Part shown: positions 29,588 to 37,635 of the stretch, one piece after another
Layout of the letters: every line of letters begins with the position of its first letter
How positions within the stretch are numbered: the stretch's first letter is position 1
Translations under genes and position numbers: made by a program
Notes under the pieces: model-generated
The model's database searches: none
Told to the model about the DNA's origin: nothing
What the model saw: only the letters and a program-made list of their open reading frames with translations
Source of the DNA: Methylomusa anaerophila
Lineage (GTDB): Bacteria > Bacillota > Negativicutes > Sporomusales > Sporomusaceae
Reading direction: 5' to 3'
Assembly: GCF_003966895.1 (NCBI RefSeq)
Contig: NZ_AP018449.1
Coordinates: 875,424 to 939,423 of the forward strand
Length of the DNA stretch: 64,000 nucleotides

Positions 29588-30847
29588 TCAGACAGACTCT
29601 AATGACTCAATGACCGGCGGGGTAAAGGGTGCAGGTGTTTCAATAATTTCAGTAGGCAGCCCCATTGTATTCAGCAGTTCAATAAAAGGCGTTGGATCCA
29701 GTTCTTCCACATTCACCATATGTTTTACATCCCAGTCGCCGCGGGCGGCCAAAATAGCTGCCGCCACCGGTGGTACCCCGGCCGTATAGCTTATGGCCTG
29801 GGACTCCACTTCCCGGTAGCACTCGGCATGATCGCAAATATTATAGATAAAGATTTCCCGCTGTTCATGGCCTTTGGTACCCCGGATAAAATTGCCGATA
29901 CAGGTTTTGCCGGTATAGCCGGGAGCCAGTGAGGACGGGTCAGGCAACAGAGCCTTCAGCACCTTCAGCGGCACAACTTCGCGGCCGTCGTCCAATTTTA
30001 CCGGTTTTTCCGAGGTAAGCCCGATGTTGGTTAAAACGGAAAACACATTCAGATAATGATCGCCAAAGCCCATCCAGAACCGAATGGAATTAGCGTCAAT
30101 GTTCTTGGAAAGAGAATGCAGTTCATCATGTCCGTTCAGGTACACCGGAAGTCTCCCCACCACGGGAAAGTCGTAGTCCATTCTTACGGAGTGAACCTTT
30201 TGCAGTACCCATTTCCGGTTAATCCAGGTCCATACTTTCCTAAATTCCCGGAAATTAATCTCCGGGTCGAAGTTGGTGGCGAAGTACTTGCCGTGGCTGC
30301 CAGCGTTGACATCCAGTATATCAATGGTGTCAATGGTATCGAAATAGTCTTTTTGCGCCAACGCGCACCAGGCATTGACCACACCGGGATCAAAGCCGAT
30401 ACCTAAAATTGCGGTAATCCCCTTTTCCCGGCAACGCTCTTTGCGTTTCCACTCATAATTGGCATACCAGGGCGGGTTTTCACAAACCTTGTCCGGTTCT
30501 TCATGGATGGCTGTATCCATATACACTGCGCCGGTTTCAATACAGGCCTCCAAAACCGACATGTTAACATAGGCCTGGCCCACATTGATGACAATTTCCG
30601 ACTCAGTGTCTTTGATTAAATGAATCAAAGACGAGATATCCAGAGCATTCACTTCCCGCGAATACAATTTTTTGGACGAATCCCGCAAGTGGTTTTTGCG
30701 CAATACGCTTTCGATGATGGCATCGCATTTTTGCCGGGTACGGGAAGCGATGCAGATATCACCCAACACATCATTGTACATTGCACATTTATGGGCAACT
30801 ACATGGGCCACGCCGCCGGCGCCGATAATTAAAACGTTTTTCCGCAT
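29588..30847 (-). CDS. Carboxynorspermidine synthase (saccharopine dehydrogenase-like)
   Basis: The 419-residue protein starts with a Rossmann dinucleotide loop (VLIIGAGGVAHVVAHKCAMY) and contains VINVGQAYVNMSVLEACIETG, AVYMDTAIHE and GFDPGVVNAWCALA, the pattern of the CASDH branch of saccharopine dehydrogenases. It reductively condenses aspartate semialdehyde with a diamine (putrescine or diaminopropane) to carboxyspermidine or carboxynorspermidine. The decarboxylase gene nspC lies directly upstream in the same operon, 49 nt away, which supports this over lysine metabolism. Confidence 0.88.
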   Translation of the reverse strand: MRKNVLIIGAGGVAHVVAHKCAMYNDVLGDICIASRTRQKCDAIIESVLRKNHLRDSSKKLYSREVNALDISSLIHLIKDTESEIVINVGQAYVNMSVLEACIETGAVYMDTAIHEEPDKVCENPPWYANYEWKRKERCREKGITAILGIGFDPGVVNAWCALAQKDYFDTIDTIDILDVNAGSHGKYFATNFDPEINFREFRKVWTWINRKWVLQKVHSVRMDYDFPVVGRLPVYLNGHDELHSLSKNIDANSIRFWMGFGDHYLNVFSVLTNIGLTSEKPVKLDDGREVVPLKVLKALLPDPSSLAPGYTGKTCIGNFIRGTKGHEQREIFIYNICDHAECYREVESQAISYTAGVPPVAAAILAARGDWDVKHMVNVEELDPTPFIELLNTMGLPTEIIETPAPFTPPVIESLESV

Positions 30848-30896
30848 TTTTCTCTCTTTTTCTCCTCTCCTTTGCTTGTGTGCGCTTGTAAAAAAA

Positions 30897-32006
30897 TCAT
30901 GATAGGTTATTCATGAAATCCGCATAACTAAATTTGCGCCTGACTTCAATAGTACCGTCCAGTCTGCGCACGGCGACGGCCGGCATCTGCAGTCCGTTAA
31001 ACCAATTCTTCTTTACCATGGTATAGCCGGCTGCATCGGCAAACCGGATTTCACTGCCGATTTCCAGCTTATCTTTAAAATGAAATGTGCCAAAAACGTC
31101 TCCCGCGAGGCAAGATCGTCCGGCGACCATGTATTTATGATTATGATCACCTCTGCCGCTTGCTTCAATTTTGGCCGGCAGCCGGTATATCAGCAGATCC
31201 GGCATATGCCCCTCCACCGAAGCGTCGACGATGGCAATATCCATTTCATTATGCACCAAATCAACCACGCTGGTAACCAGTTCGGCGCAACCGGTAATAG
31301 CGCTTTCCCCCGGTTCCAAATATATTTCCACATTAAACTCGCCGGCAAAGTCCGCCAGTTTTTTGCTGAACTTTTCCAGCGGGTAGCCCTCTTTGGTAAA
31401 ATATAACCCGCCGCCAAGACTGACCCATTGTACCTGTTTGAGCATATCCCCATAACAGCCGCCGATGGTATCAAGCTGCCGCACGAAAGTTTCAAAATCA
31501 TCATTTTCACAATTGTAATGGAACATCAAGCCGCTAAGGCGGGGTATTTGTTTGGCCAGCACTTCCTTGTCCGTTACTCCCAGCCGAGAATACTTGCGGG
31601 CCGGGTCGGCCAGATCGAAATGAGAATAACTTATTCCCGGATTCACGCGCAAACCAACTTTTGCTGCTTTCGCTATATCGTAATATCTGTCTAACTGGGA
31701 AACCGAATTGAAAATGATTTTGTCGGCAAATTCGGCTACAGCCAGGATATCCTCCCGGGAATATCCCACACAATAAGCATGAGTCTCCTTGCCGAATTTT
31801 TCAAACCCCAGGCGGGCTTCAAAAAGCGAGCTGGAAGTAGTGCCGTCCATATATTTACGCATTAAGTCAAATACACACCAGGTGGAAAAACATTTCAGCG
31901 CCAATACCGACTTGGCGCCGGCAAGCTGACGCACCTGCTGAATGATCTGTAAGTTGCGCAGCAGTTTTTTCTCATCAATAAGGTAATAAGGAGTGGCTAT
32001 TTTCAT
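30897..32006 (-). CDS. nspC: Carboxynorspermidine decarboxylase NspC
   Basis: The 369-residue PLP enzyme of the alanine-racemase fold starts MKIATPYYLIDEKKLLRNL and carries the Schiff-base lysine in VLALKCFSTW, followed by DGTTSSSLFEARLG, HAYCVGYS and KIIFNSVSQLDRY, all typical of NspC. It removes CO2 from carboxy(nor)spermidine to give (nor)spermidine. ATG 32006 is chosen because GGGAGG stands 7 nt upstream; an open frame reaching 32225 has no homology-like content. First gene of a two-gene polyamine operon, transcribed away from the Rrf2-cooS pair. Confidence 0.9.
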   Translation of the reverse strand: MKIATPYYLIDEKKLLRNLQIIQQVRQLAGAKSVLALKCFSTWCVFDLMRKYMDGTTSSSLFEARLGFEKFGKETHAYCVGYSREDILAVAEFADKIIFNSVSQLDRYYDIAKAAKVGLRVNPGISYSHFDLADPARKYSRLGVTDKEVLAKQIPRLSGLMFHYNCENDDFETFVRQLDTIGGCYGDMLKQVQWVSLGGGLYFTKEGYPLEKFSKKLADFAGEFNVEIYLEPGESAITGCAELVTSVVDLVHNEMDIAIVDASVEGHMPDLLIYRLPAKIEASGRGDHNHKYMVAGRSCLAGDVFGTFHFKDKLEIGSEIRFADAAGYTMVKKNWFNGLQMPAVAVRRLDGTIEVRRKFSYADFMNNLS

Positions 32007-32261
32007 TTTGCTACCTCCCGGCCCATTCATCCGGCTTTGACGCGACTGAAGCATTAGCGTTTTTGCTTTTCTATTGCTTTTTTGCTTTTTTGCTTTTTCC
32101 ATGAAACAATAATAGCAAAATTGATTGCATTTGTCGATAATTCTTAAAAAATAGCCTAAATTTCCTGATAAAAGTTGTATTGCTTCAGAATAGTGTGCTT
32201 TACTAATATAAGGACACATGGGCATTCTTAGCGCCGCAGCGTTCCTATAAAAAAATTATAC

Positions 32262-32290
32262 TTGACGTTATTTTTAAAAGGTGCTACTAT
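32262..32290 (+). promoter_or_regulatory. Sigma-A-type promoter of the Rrf2 gene
   Basis: TTGACG (32262-32267), 17-nt spacer, TACTAT (32285-32290). The Rrf2 operator starts at the next base. Confidence 0.75.
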
Positions 32291-32317
32291 TATACTATAC
32301 TAAAAAAGTATAGTATA
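32291..32317 (+). promoter_or_regulatory. Inverted-repeat operator at the Rrf2 promoter
   Basis: TATACTATAC, 7-nt spacer TAAAAAA, GTATAGTATA: a perfect 10-bp inverted repeat placed where bound protein would block transcription start. A matching site lies before cooS. Confidence 0.85.
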
Positions 32318-32327
32318 GAGGTGGTCA

Positions 32328-32741
32328 ATGAGAATATCCCAGGAAGCGGATTATGCCATTCGGGTAGTATTATATTTGTCCCAATTGGAATATGGTGAAA
32401 TTGTCGGGGCTAAAACCATAGCCGACAATGAAGCCATCTCATTGCGATTCCTGTTAAAATTATTACCAAAGCTTATTAAATCAGGTATTATTCAATCCTT
32501 TCGCGGTATAAAAGGTGGCTATGCATTAGCTAAGCCGCCGGAACAAATAAATCTAAAAGCGGTTATTGAGGCCATTGATGGTCCTATATGTATGAACCGG
32601 TGTTTGTATGATCCGGAATATTGCAATAAGCATTACACCGCTCACTGTAAGGCGCATCAAGTATTAAGCAAAGTAAATGAGGTTTTGGTGGCTGAGTTGG
32701 AGCGTATAAACTTTTTAAGTATATTAAAGCAAGATATATAA
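32328..32741 (+). CDS. Rrf2-family transcriptional regulator
   Basis: The 137-residue protein has the Rrf2 winged helix (MRISQEADYAIRVVLYLS, SLRFLLKLLPKLIKSGII, RGIKGGYALAKPP) and a C-terminal cysteine cluster, CMNRC-x6-C-x7-C, wider than the three-cysteine pattern of IscR. Such proteins sense through an Fe-S cluster or redox change. The matching operators before its own gene and before cooS point to self-control and control of CO dehydrogenase. GAGGTGG precedes ATG 32328. Confidence 0.88.
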   Translation: MRISQEADYAIRVVLYLSQLEYGEIVGAKTIADNEAISLRFLLKLLPKLIKSGIIQSFRGIKGGYALAKPPEQINLKAVIEAIDGPICMNRCLYDPEYCNKHYTAHCKAHQVLSKVNEVLVAELERINFLSILKQDI

Positions 32742-32764
32742 ATTTATATAGCTTGTTTTTATAT

Positions 32765-32789
32765 AATCTGGATAAACCCAGATTTTTTT
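32765..32789 (+). terminator. Terminator between the Rrf2 gene and cooS
   Basis: AATCTGG (32765-32771) pairs with CCAGATT (32778-32784), followed by TTTTTC. Confidence 0.75.
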
Positions 32790-32796
32790 CTCAATT

Positions 32797-32823
32797 AATA
32801 CTATACCAAAATAGTATACTTTA
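32797..32823 (+). promoter_or_regulatory. Rrf2-type operator before cooS
   Basis: AATACTATAC, 7-nt spacer CAAAATA, GTATACTTTA. It has the same spacing as the site at 32291-32317 and matches it at 9 of 10 and 8 of 10 arm positions. It ends at the cooS ribosome-binding site. Confidence 0.75.
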
Positions 32824-32839
32824 GGAGGATGATTTTTGT

Positions 32840-34723
32840 ATGATTAACCAACATTGTGGCGTATGCTCATCTGCAGACACAACACTTCAGGGCTTTATCG
32901 CGTCCCTTGATGTGGAAACAGCCCACCACCGGGTAAAGGATCAACGAGCTAAATGCAGTTTTGGCCTGCAGGGAATTTGCTGCCGGCTTTGCTCCAACGG
33001 CCCCTGCCGGGTCACACCGCAATCGCCGCGCGGAGTTTGCGGCGCTGACGCCGATACCATCGTCGCGCGAAATTTTCTGCGGGCGGTTGCCGCCGGCGCC
33101 GGTTGCTACATTCATGTCCTTGAGAATGCCGCCCAAACATTAAAAGAGCTTTCCCTTACGCAGGGAGTGTTTAAGGGCGAAGCAGCCTTGAACCGTTTAG
33201 CGGCTATGCTGGGAATTGACGAACCTGATTTGCATCAAAAAGGAGTACTTGTAGCCGACAGGATATTGGCGGATTTGTATAAACCACGCTTTGACAAGAT
33301 GGAAATATTGGAAAAGCTGGCTTATAAACCGCGCTTTGAGGTTTGGAAAAACTTAGGCATATTGCCGGGTGGCGCCAAATCGGAAGTGTTTGACGCCATT
33401 GTCAAGACATCCACAAATCTTAGCAGTGATCCGGTAAATATGCTGTTTCACTGCCTTACGCTCGGCATAGCGACAGGGTTATACGGACTTGCGCTGACCA
33501 ATCTGGTGAACGATGTCATTGTTGGTGAACCAGCCATTCGGGTGGCGCCGGTTGGTTTTAGAGTCATTGATGAAGAGTATATTAATATCATGTTGACAGG
33601 TCACCAACAGGCAATTTTTGCCTATCTGCAAGACCGCCTTATTGAAAACGACATATATAGCCGGGCCCAAGCGGCAGGAGCCAAAGGGTTGCGCTTAATA
33701 GGCTGCACCTGCGTAGGCCAGGACTTGCAACTGCGCAGCCAACATTGCCAGGATGTTTTTTCCGGCCACGTGGGCAATAACTTTACTAGCGAGGCAGTAA
33801 TTGCCACCGGCGGCATAGATCTTATTCTTTCGGAATTCAATTGCACCCTGCCTGGAATCGAGTCAATTGCCGATAAAATGCAAGTGAAAATGATTTGTTT
33901 GGATGACATGGCCAAAAAAGCCAATGCCGATTTTTTGCCATACACCTTTGAAGATCGCAAAAAAATTGCGGACCGCGTTATTAATGAGGCTATTGAGAGC
34001 TATCAGAATCGCCGCCATCAAGTCAATGTACGCATTCCTAAGGAACATGGACATGACGATTGCGTTACCGGTTTAAGCGAAATTTCATTAAAAGAGTTCC
34101 TGGGCGGTTCGTGGCAACCTTTAATTTCCCTGATCGTTAAAGGCAAAATCAAAGGCCTCGCCGGGGTTGTCGGCTGCTCAAACCTTACCGCCAAAGGGCA
34201 CGATGTCTTTACGGTAGAGCTTACCAAGGAACTTATTCAACGGAATATATTGGTGCTTTCAGCCGGTTGTTCCAGCGGCGGCCTTGAAAACGTCGGTTTA
34301 ATGTCTCCCGGTGCAGCTAAGCTGGCGGGAAATGAACTCAAGGAAGTCTGTGAAACGTTGGGTATTCCGCCTGTGCTCAATTTTGGCCCTTGTCTGGCGA
34401 TTGGCCGCCTGGAGATTATCGCTACGGAGATTGCGGCTACGTTAGGTGTGGATATACCAAACTTGCCGCTGGTGTTGTCGGCTCCGCAATGGCTGGAGGA
34501 ACAGGCGCTGGCGGATGGAGCCTTCGGCTTAGCCCTCGGCTTGCCTTTGCATTTGGCACAACCGCCGTTTGTGACCGGCAGCAAGCTGGTTGCGAGCGTT
34601 TTGACCGAACAGCTTCTTACTATTACCGGGGGACAAATCATATTAGAGGATGATGTTACAAAAGCTGCCGATAAGCTGGAGGCAATTATTGCGCAGAAAC
34701 GGACTGCATTAGGTCTCCTTTAA
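32840..34723 (+). CDS. cooS: Anaerobic Ni-Fe-S carbon monoxide dehydrogenase, catalytic subunit
   Basis: The 627-residue protein has the family's N-terminal Fe-S motifs (CGVCSSADTT, CSFGLQGICCRLCSNGPCRV, GVCGADADTI) that hold the D and B clusters, and C-cluster regions such as GCTCVGQDLQ, EFNCTLPGIE, GVVGCSNLTAKGHD and LSAGCSSGGLENVG. It oxidises CO to CO2 or the reverse. No acetyl-CoA synthase, cooF or cooC is adjacent, so it is a stand-alone enzyme whose electron partner is elsewhere. AGGAGG stands 11 nt before ATG 32840. The upstream Rrf2-type operator implies redox or CO control. Confidence 0.95.
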   Translation: MINQHCGVCSSADTTLQGFIASLDVETAHHRVKDQRAKCSFGLQGICCRLCSNGPCRVTPQSPRGVCGADADTIVARNFLRAVAAGAGCYIHVLENAAQTLKELSLTQGVFKGEAALNRLAAMLGIDEPDLHQKGVLVADRILADLYKPRFDKMEILEKLAYKPRFEVWKNLGILPGGAKSEVFDAIVKTSTNLSSDPVNMLFHCLTLGIATGLYGLALTNLVNDVIVGEPAIRVAPVGFRVIDEEYINIMLTGHQQAIFAYLQDRLIENDIYSRAQAAGAKGLRLIGCTCVGQDLQLRSQHCQDVFSGHVGNNFTSEAVIATGGIDLILSEFNCTLPGIESIADKMQVKMICLDDMAKKANADFLPYTFEDRKKIADRVINEAIESYQNRRHQVNVRIPKEHGHDDCVTGLSEISLKEFLGGSWQPLISLIVKGKIKGLAGVVGCSNLTAKGHDVFTVELTKELIQRNILVLSAGCSSGGLENVGLMSPGAAKLAGNELKEVCETLGIPPVLNFGPCLAIGRLEIIATEIAATLGVDIPNLPLVLSAPQWLEEQALADGAFGLALGLPLHLAQPPFVTGSKLVASVLTEQLLTITGGQIILEDDVTKAADKLEAIIAQKRTALGLL

Positions 34724-34730
34724 CTAAACC

Positions 34731-34770
34731 AGAGGCTAACCTAATGCAAATTAGGCCAGCCTCTCTTTTC
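34731..34770 (+). terminator. Terminator of cooS
   Basis: AGAGGCT-aa-CCTAAT pairs with ATTAGG-cc-AGCCTCT, followed by CTTTTC. Confidence 0.85.
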
Positions 34771-34815
34771 CTCCCGGCCTCCACACTGATCCGGCCTAAA
34801 AAACTACTTAAGAAA

Positions 34816-35583
34816 TCATTCTGGCGATAATCCTACGGGACATATTTTCAAACAGTTAAAGCACATGTATTGATTGCCTAAATGGGCCGCTTGCCGCAAG
34901 CGGGCATATTGTTCATCCATAAGCAGCTTTTTTTGTTCCTCAGCTGAACTGCCTAAAAGCTGCAACTGGAAAGCAATATCGCCTGTCAAGCCGTAAGGCT
35001 GCGAATGGCCAAAACATTTCATTACATCTGTTTTTCCTTCTTCATTTAATGCCCGTACCGGGCAATTTTCAACACAAAGATTACAATGAATGCAAAAATC
35101 CTGGCTAGTTTGGGGGGATGGCTCTAAAGCGAGGTTTGTAATAATACTTGTGAAAATAACCCGTGTGCCAAAGCGGGGATGAATAACGAGATTATGGCGG
35201 CCAAAAGCTCCCAAGCCGGCAGCAACGGCGGCATGCCGCAGGGAAAAATCAGCTATGGCTCTGCGGTCGTTATGCAGCTCGAACGGGTACGAAACCGGGA
35301 TGGTAGCAACTTTTGCATTGTATTTGTTCTCTAAAAACCGCGCAATCCGGTAACTGGCGGATCTGGCAAAAGCACCTAAATCCAAATAACCGTTTTGCGC
35401 AGCGCTCATACTGGGACTTTCGCAACTGCTCAGAGGTTTAAAGGCCATAACGATGATGGATTTGGCATCAGGCAGGAGCCTTGAAATTTCATATGACTTC
35501 GGACTTTTATAATCCTCGGCGCAGGCAAACCCGGCATCATCCACTCCCAATTCCAAAATATAATTTCTAATTTGTTCCTCCAT
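34816..35583 (-). CDS. QueG-like double 4Fe-4S cluster protein
   Basis: The 255-residue protein shares the epoxyqueuosine-reductase-like N-domain (DDAGFACAEDYKSP, AKSIIVMAFKPL, AAGLGAFGRHNLVIHPRFGTR) and a 4Fe-4S pair (CIHCNLCVENCPVRAL and CFNCLKICPVG). It is shorter than true QueG (~370 residues) and lacks the HEAT-repeat end, so it is more likely one of the many uncharacterised relatives used as reductases in anaerobes. It sits 54 nt behind a MarR regulator with a shared palindrome in between, so inducible expression is expected. Confidence 0.82.
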   Translation of the reverse strand: MEEQIRNYILELGVDDAGFACAEDYKSPKSYEISRLLPDAKSIIVMAFKPLSSCESPSMSAAQNGYLDLGAFARSASYRIARFLENKYNAKVATIPVSYPFELHNDRRAIADFSLRHAAVAAGLGAFGRHNLVIHPRFGTRVIFTSIITNLALEPSPQTSQDFCIHCNLCVENCPVRALNEEGKTDVMKCFGHSQPYGLTGDIAFQLQLLGSSAEEQKKLLMDEQYARLRQAAHLGNQYMCFNCLKICPVGLSPE

Positions 35584-35609
35584 TACATACCACTCCTTAT
35601 TAATTTTAT

Positions 35610-35621
35610 GTGTATATACAC
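35610..35621 (-). promoter_or_regulatory. GTGTATATACAC palindrome before the QueG-like gene
   Basis: Perfect 12-bp palindrome in the 54-nt gap between the MarR gene and the QueG-like gene; identical to the one at 36128-36139. Confidence 0.75.
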
Positions 35622-35637
35622 TTATTTAATAAAAAAA

Positions 35638-36084
35638 TTACGGCGTCAGGGCCTCCAATTTTGCTATTATATGCTTAAATTGCGCCAGCTCCGTTTCTCC
35701 CAAATATTCCTGCAGCAAGGTTTGCGCATTATCCCATAGCTTCAATGCGGCGCTCAACGCAGACCTGCCGGCATCAGTCAGCATTATTTGCCGGCAACGG
35801 GGATCTTTGCCCGTAGCGACTTCTATTAGGCCGGCCTCAATAAGCGGTTTCATCTTCCGGTTTAAAGTGGTGCGGTCAATACGCATAAAATTGGCCAGTT
35901 CACTGATGGTAACAACCGGCTCCGCCATTTCCAGATGCCGCAATAACGAATATTGGGTTAGTTTAAGCCCGCTGGGCGCCAAAATATTTTCATAAAATTG
36001 GGTTACCGCCTGGGAAGCCCGCCGTATATTCAGACAGTGACACGGGCTGGGAACTTTGGGAAAGCACTCAACAATATGCTCCAT
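35638..36084 (-). CDS. MarR-family transcriptional regulator
   Basis: The 148-residue protein has the MarR winged helix (LTQYSLLRHLEMAEP, ISELANFMRIDRTTLNRKMKPLIEAGLI, DPRCRQIMLTDAGR). Two N-terminal cysteines in PSPCHCLNIRRA could act as a thiol switch, as in other redox MarR proteins. ATG 36084 is preferred; the frame runs to 36126. The same palindrome lies on both sides of the gene, so it probably represses itself and the QueG-like gene. Confidence 0.88.
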   Translation of the reverse strand: MEHIVECFPKVPSPCHCLNIRRASQAVTQFYENILAPSGLKLTQYSLLRHLEMAEPVVTISELANFMRIDRTTLNRKMKPLIEAGLIEVATGKDPRCRQIMLTDAGRSALSAALKLWDNAQTLLQEYLGETELAQFKHIIAKLEALTP

Positions 36085-36127
36085 TGCTCTATCGCCTCTC
36101 GTATAAATAAAGGACAAAATATTCAAT

Positions 36128-36139
36128 GTGTATATACAC
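36128..36139 (-). promoter_or_regulatory. GTGTATATACAC palindrome upstream of the MarR gene
   Basis: Perfect 12-bp palindrome 44 nt upstream of the MarR start; second copy of the site at 35610-35621. Confidence 0.75.
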
Positions 36140-36253
36140 TATTTTCTTAATAATACGCCCCGTAACCTATTTTGTCAATATAAAACCATTATTTTTGTCG
36201 CCCCGCCATTGCGCTCAATCCCCTTTATATTCGCGATTCTGCGATTCTTTTAT

Positions 36254-37624
36254 TTACAATGTGCTTTTAGGTGCTACGACAACTGCGGGGTCTTCCAGCG
36301 GGCAGGAATTTTCGCACGCGCCGCAGCCGACGCATTTGCCGGCATCGATGGCGGGCCGTTTGGCTTCATCCATGACAACCGCATGCACCGGACACTGCTC
36401 AGCACATACCAGGCAAAGTTTTCCTTGGGCCCAGGCCAAACAGGTTTTCTTATCGATGGCTGCCGTGCCAATTTTTACATCGGCGACGGCCACATCCTTC
36501 AGAGCACCGCTGGGGCATACCTTGGGACAAAGCATGCACAGCTCGCAGCGACCCTTACGCGGTACGAAGCGCGGCGTTTCAAAGGTAATCAGGCCGCTGG
36601 CGAAGGGCATAGGAACCAAAGCCGCGCTGGGACAGACTTTAGTGCAGCGGCCACACCGGGTGCAGGTAGCGAGAAAGTCATTTTCCGGCAAGGCTCCCGG
36701 CGGTCTAAGAACCTGGGCTGCCGCCCGGCTTCTCCCAAAGAGTCCGGAAGCAAAAAAGCTCAGAAAGCCTGCGCCGATAATACCGATTCCAACGGTGATA
36801 AAGTCCCGCCGGCTTTGTCCCGCCCCCTCGGTCCGGGGACTTATTTGTTTCCAAGTGACTGCAGATACCGGGCAAACCGACCAGCAGGCGGCGCATACCA
36901 GGCATTCGCCTCCCGCTGCTCCTTGCTTTTCTTTCCCAGTTTTCACCGGGCAGACGTTATGGCATAAGCCGCAATCCACACAGCCGGCGGCGATCCGCAG
37001 CTTGGCCGGGCGAATGCAGGCAACTGCGGCCATCAATATGCCGCTGGGGCAAACGTAAACACACCAGAACCGGGGGAAAAAAACCAGTCCTAATCCTAAT
37101 GCAGCAAACAGCAGCCAGGGAATTTGTTGAAAGTACAGCCGCATAATCTCATGACTGAGTAAAGCCGACGGCGTAAAAATAAGCAGGATGCTGTTGCCGG
37201 CAAAGAGTAGTGCCACAACCAGTAACAGCCACCAGTATTTCAACTTCGCCAGGAAGTTTAGAATACCCCTTCCCGCCAGGCCGGCCCGGACACCCCGCCG
37301 GGGGAAATAGCGAGTAAGATTAGGCAGCAGTCCAAGAAGTCCGCCGACTGGGCAAATCCAGCCGCAATAAATCCTGCCCGCTAACGCAGTTATTAGCAAT
37401 ACCGCAACCGGCAGCCAAACCCAGTGAGGTATCGCGTGGCTAGCGCCGCTATAAGCAAAAAGCAGCAGCGGGTCCAGCCGGGATATCCAGAGCAGCCATT
37501 CAGTGAAGCCGGCTAAAGGATATTCCAGGCGCAGTATCATATAGACGGAGAGAATAAACAGGGCGGCCGGCAGCGTGAACTGCCAAAAACGCAATTGTCC
37601 GGCAATAAATTTACGATTAAACAT
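36254..37624 (-). CDS. NapH-NapG-like fused membrane polyferredoxin
   Basis: The 456-residue protein has a NapH-like first half with about five membrane segments, the two CGWICPVG/CVYVCPSG motifs (residues 87 and 188) and two 4Fe-4S ferredoxin motifs (215-225, 241-251). At 271 it reads SRRDFITVG followed by a hydrophobic segment, an internal twin-arginine-like motif, after which a NapG-like half carries four more 4Fe-4S motifs (321-331, 360-370 and two near the end). NapH and NapG are normally separate proteins passing quinol electrons outward. The gene follows the DUF362 lipoprotein by 11 nt. Partner enzyme unknown. Confidence 0.82.
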   Translation of the reverse strand: MFNRKFIAGQLRFWQFTLPAALFILSVYMILRLEYPLAGFTEWLLWISRLDPLLLFAYSGASHAIPHWVWLPVAVLLITALAGRIYCGWICPVGGLLGLLPNLTRYFPRRGVRAGLAGRGILNFLAKLKYWWLLLVVALLFAGNSILLIFTPSALLSHEIMRLYFQQIPWLLFAALGLGLVFFPRFWCVYVCPSGILMAAVACIRPAKLRIAAGCVDCGLCHNVCPVKTGKEKQGAAGGECLVCAACWSVCPVSAVTWKQISPRTEGAGQSRRDFITVGIGIIGAGFLSFFASGLFGRSRAAAQVLRPPGALPENDFLATCTRCGRCTKVCPSAALVPMPFASGLITFETPRFVPRKGRCELCMLCPKVCPSGALKDVAVADVKIGTAAIDKKTCLAWAQGKLCLVCAEQCPVHAVVMDEAKRPAIDAGKCVGCGACENSCPLEDPAVVVAPKSTL

Positions 37625-37635
37625 TACCCTTACCC

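Noticed and set aside
36126-37058. Plus-strand frames of 310 and 279 codons
   Set aside because: Antisense to the cysteine-rich polyferredoxin, which has clear ferredoxin motifs.
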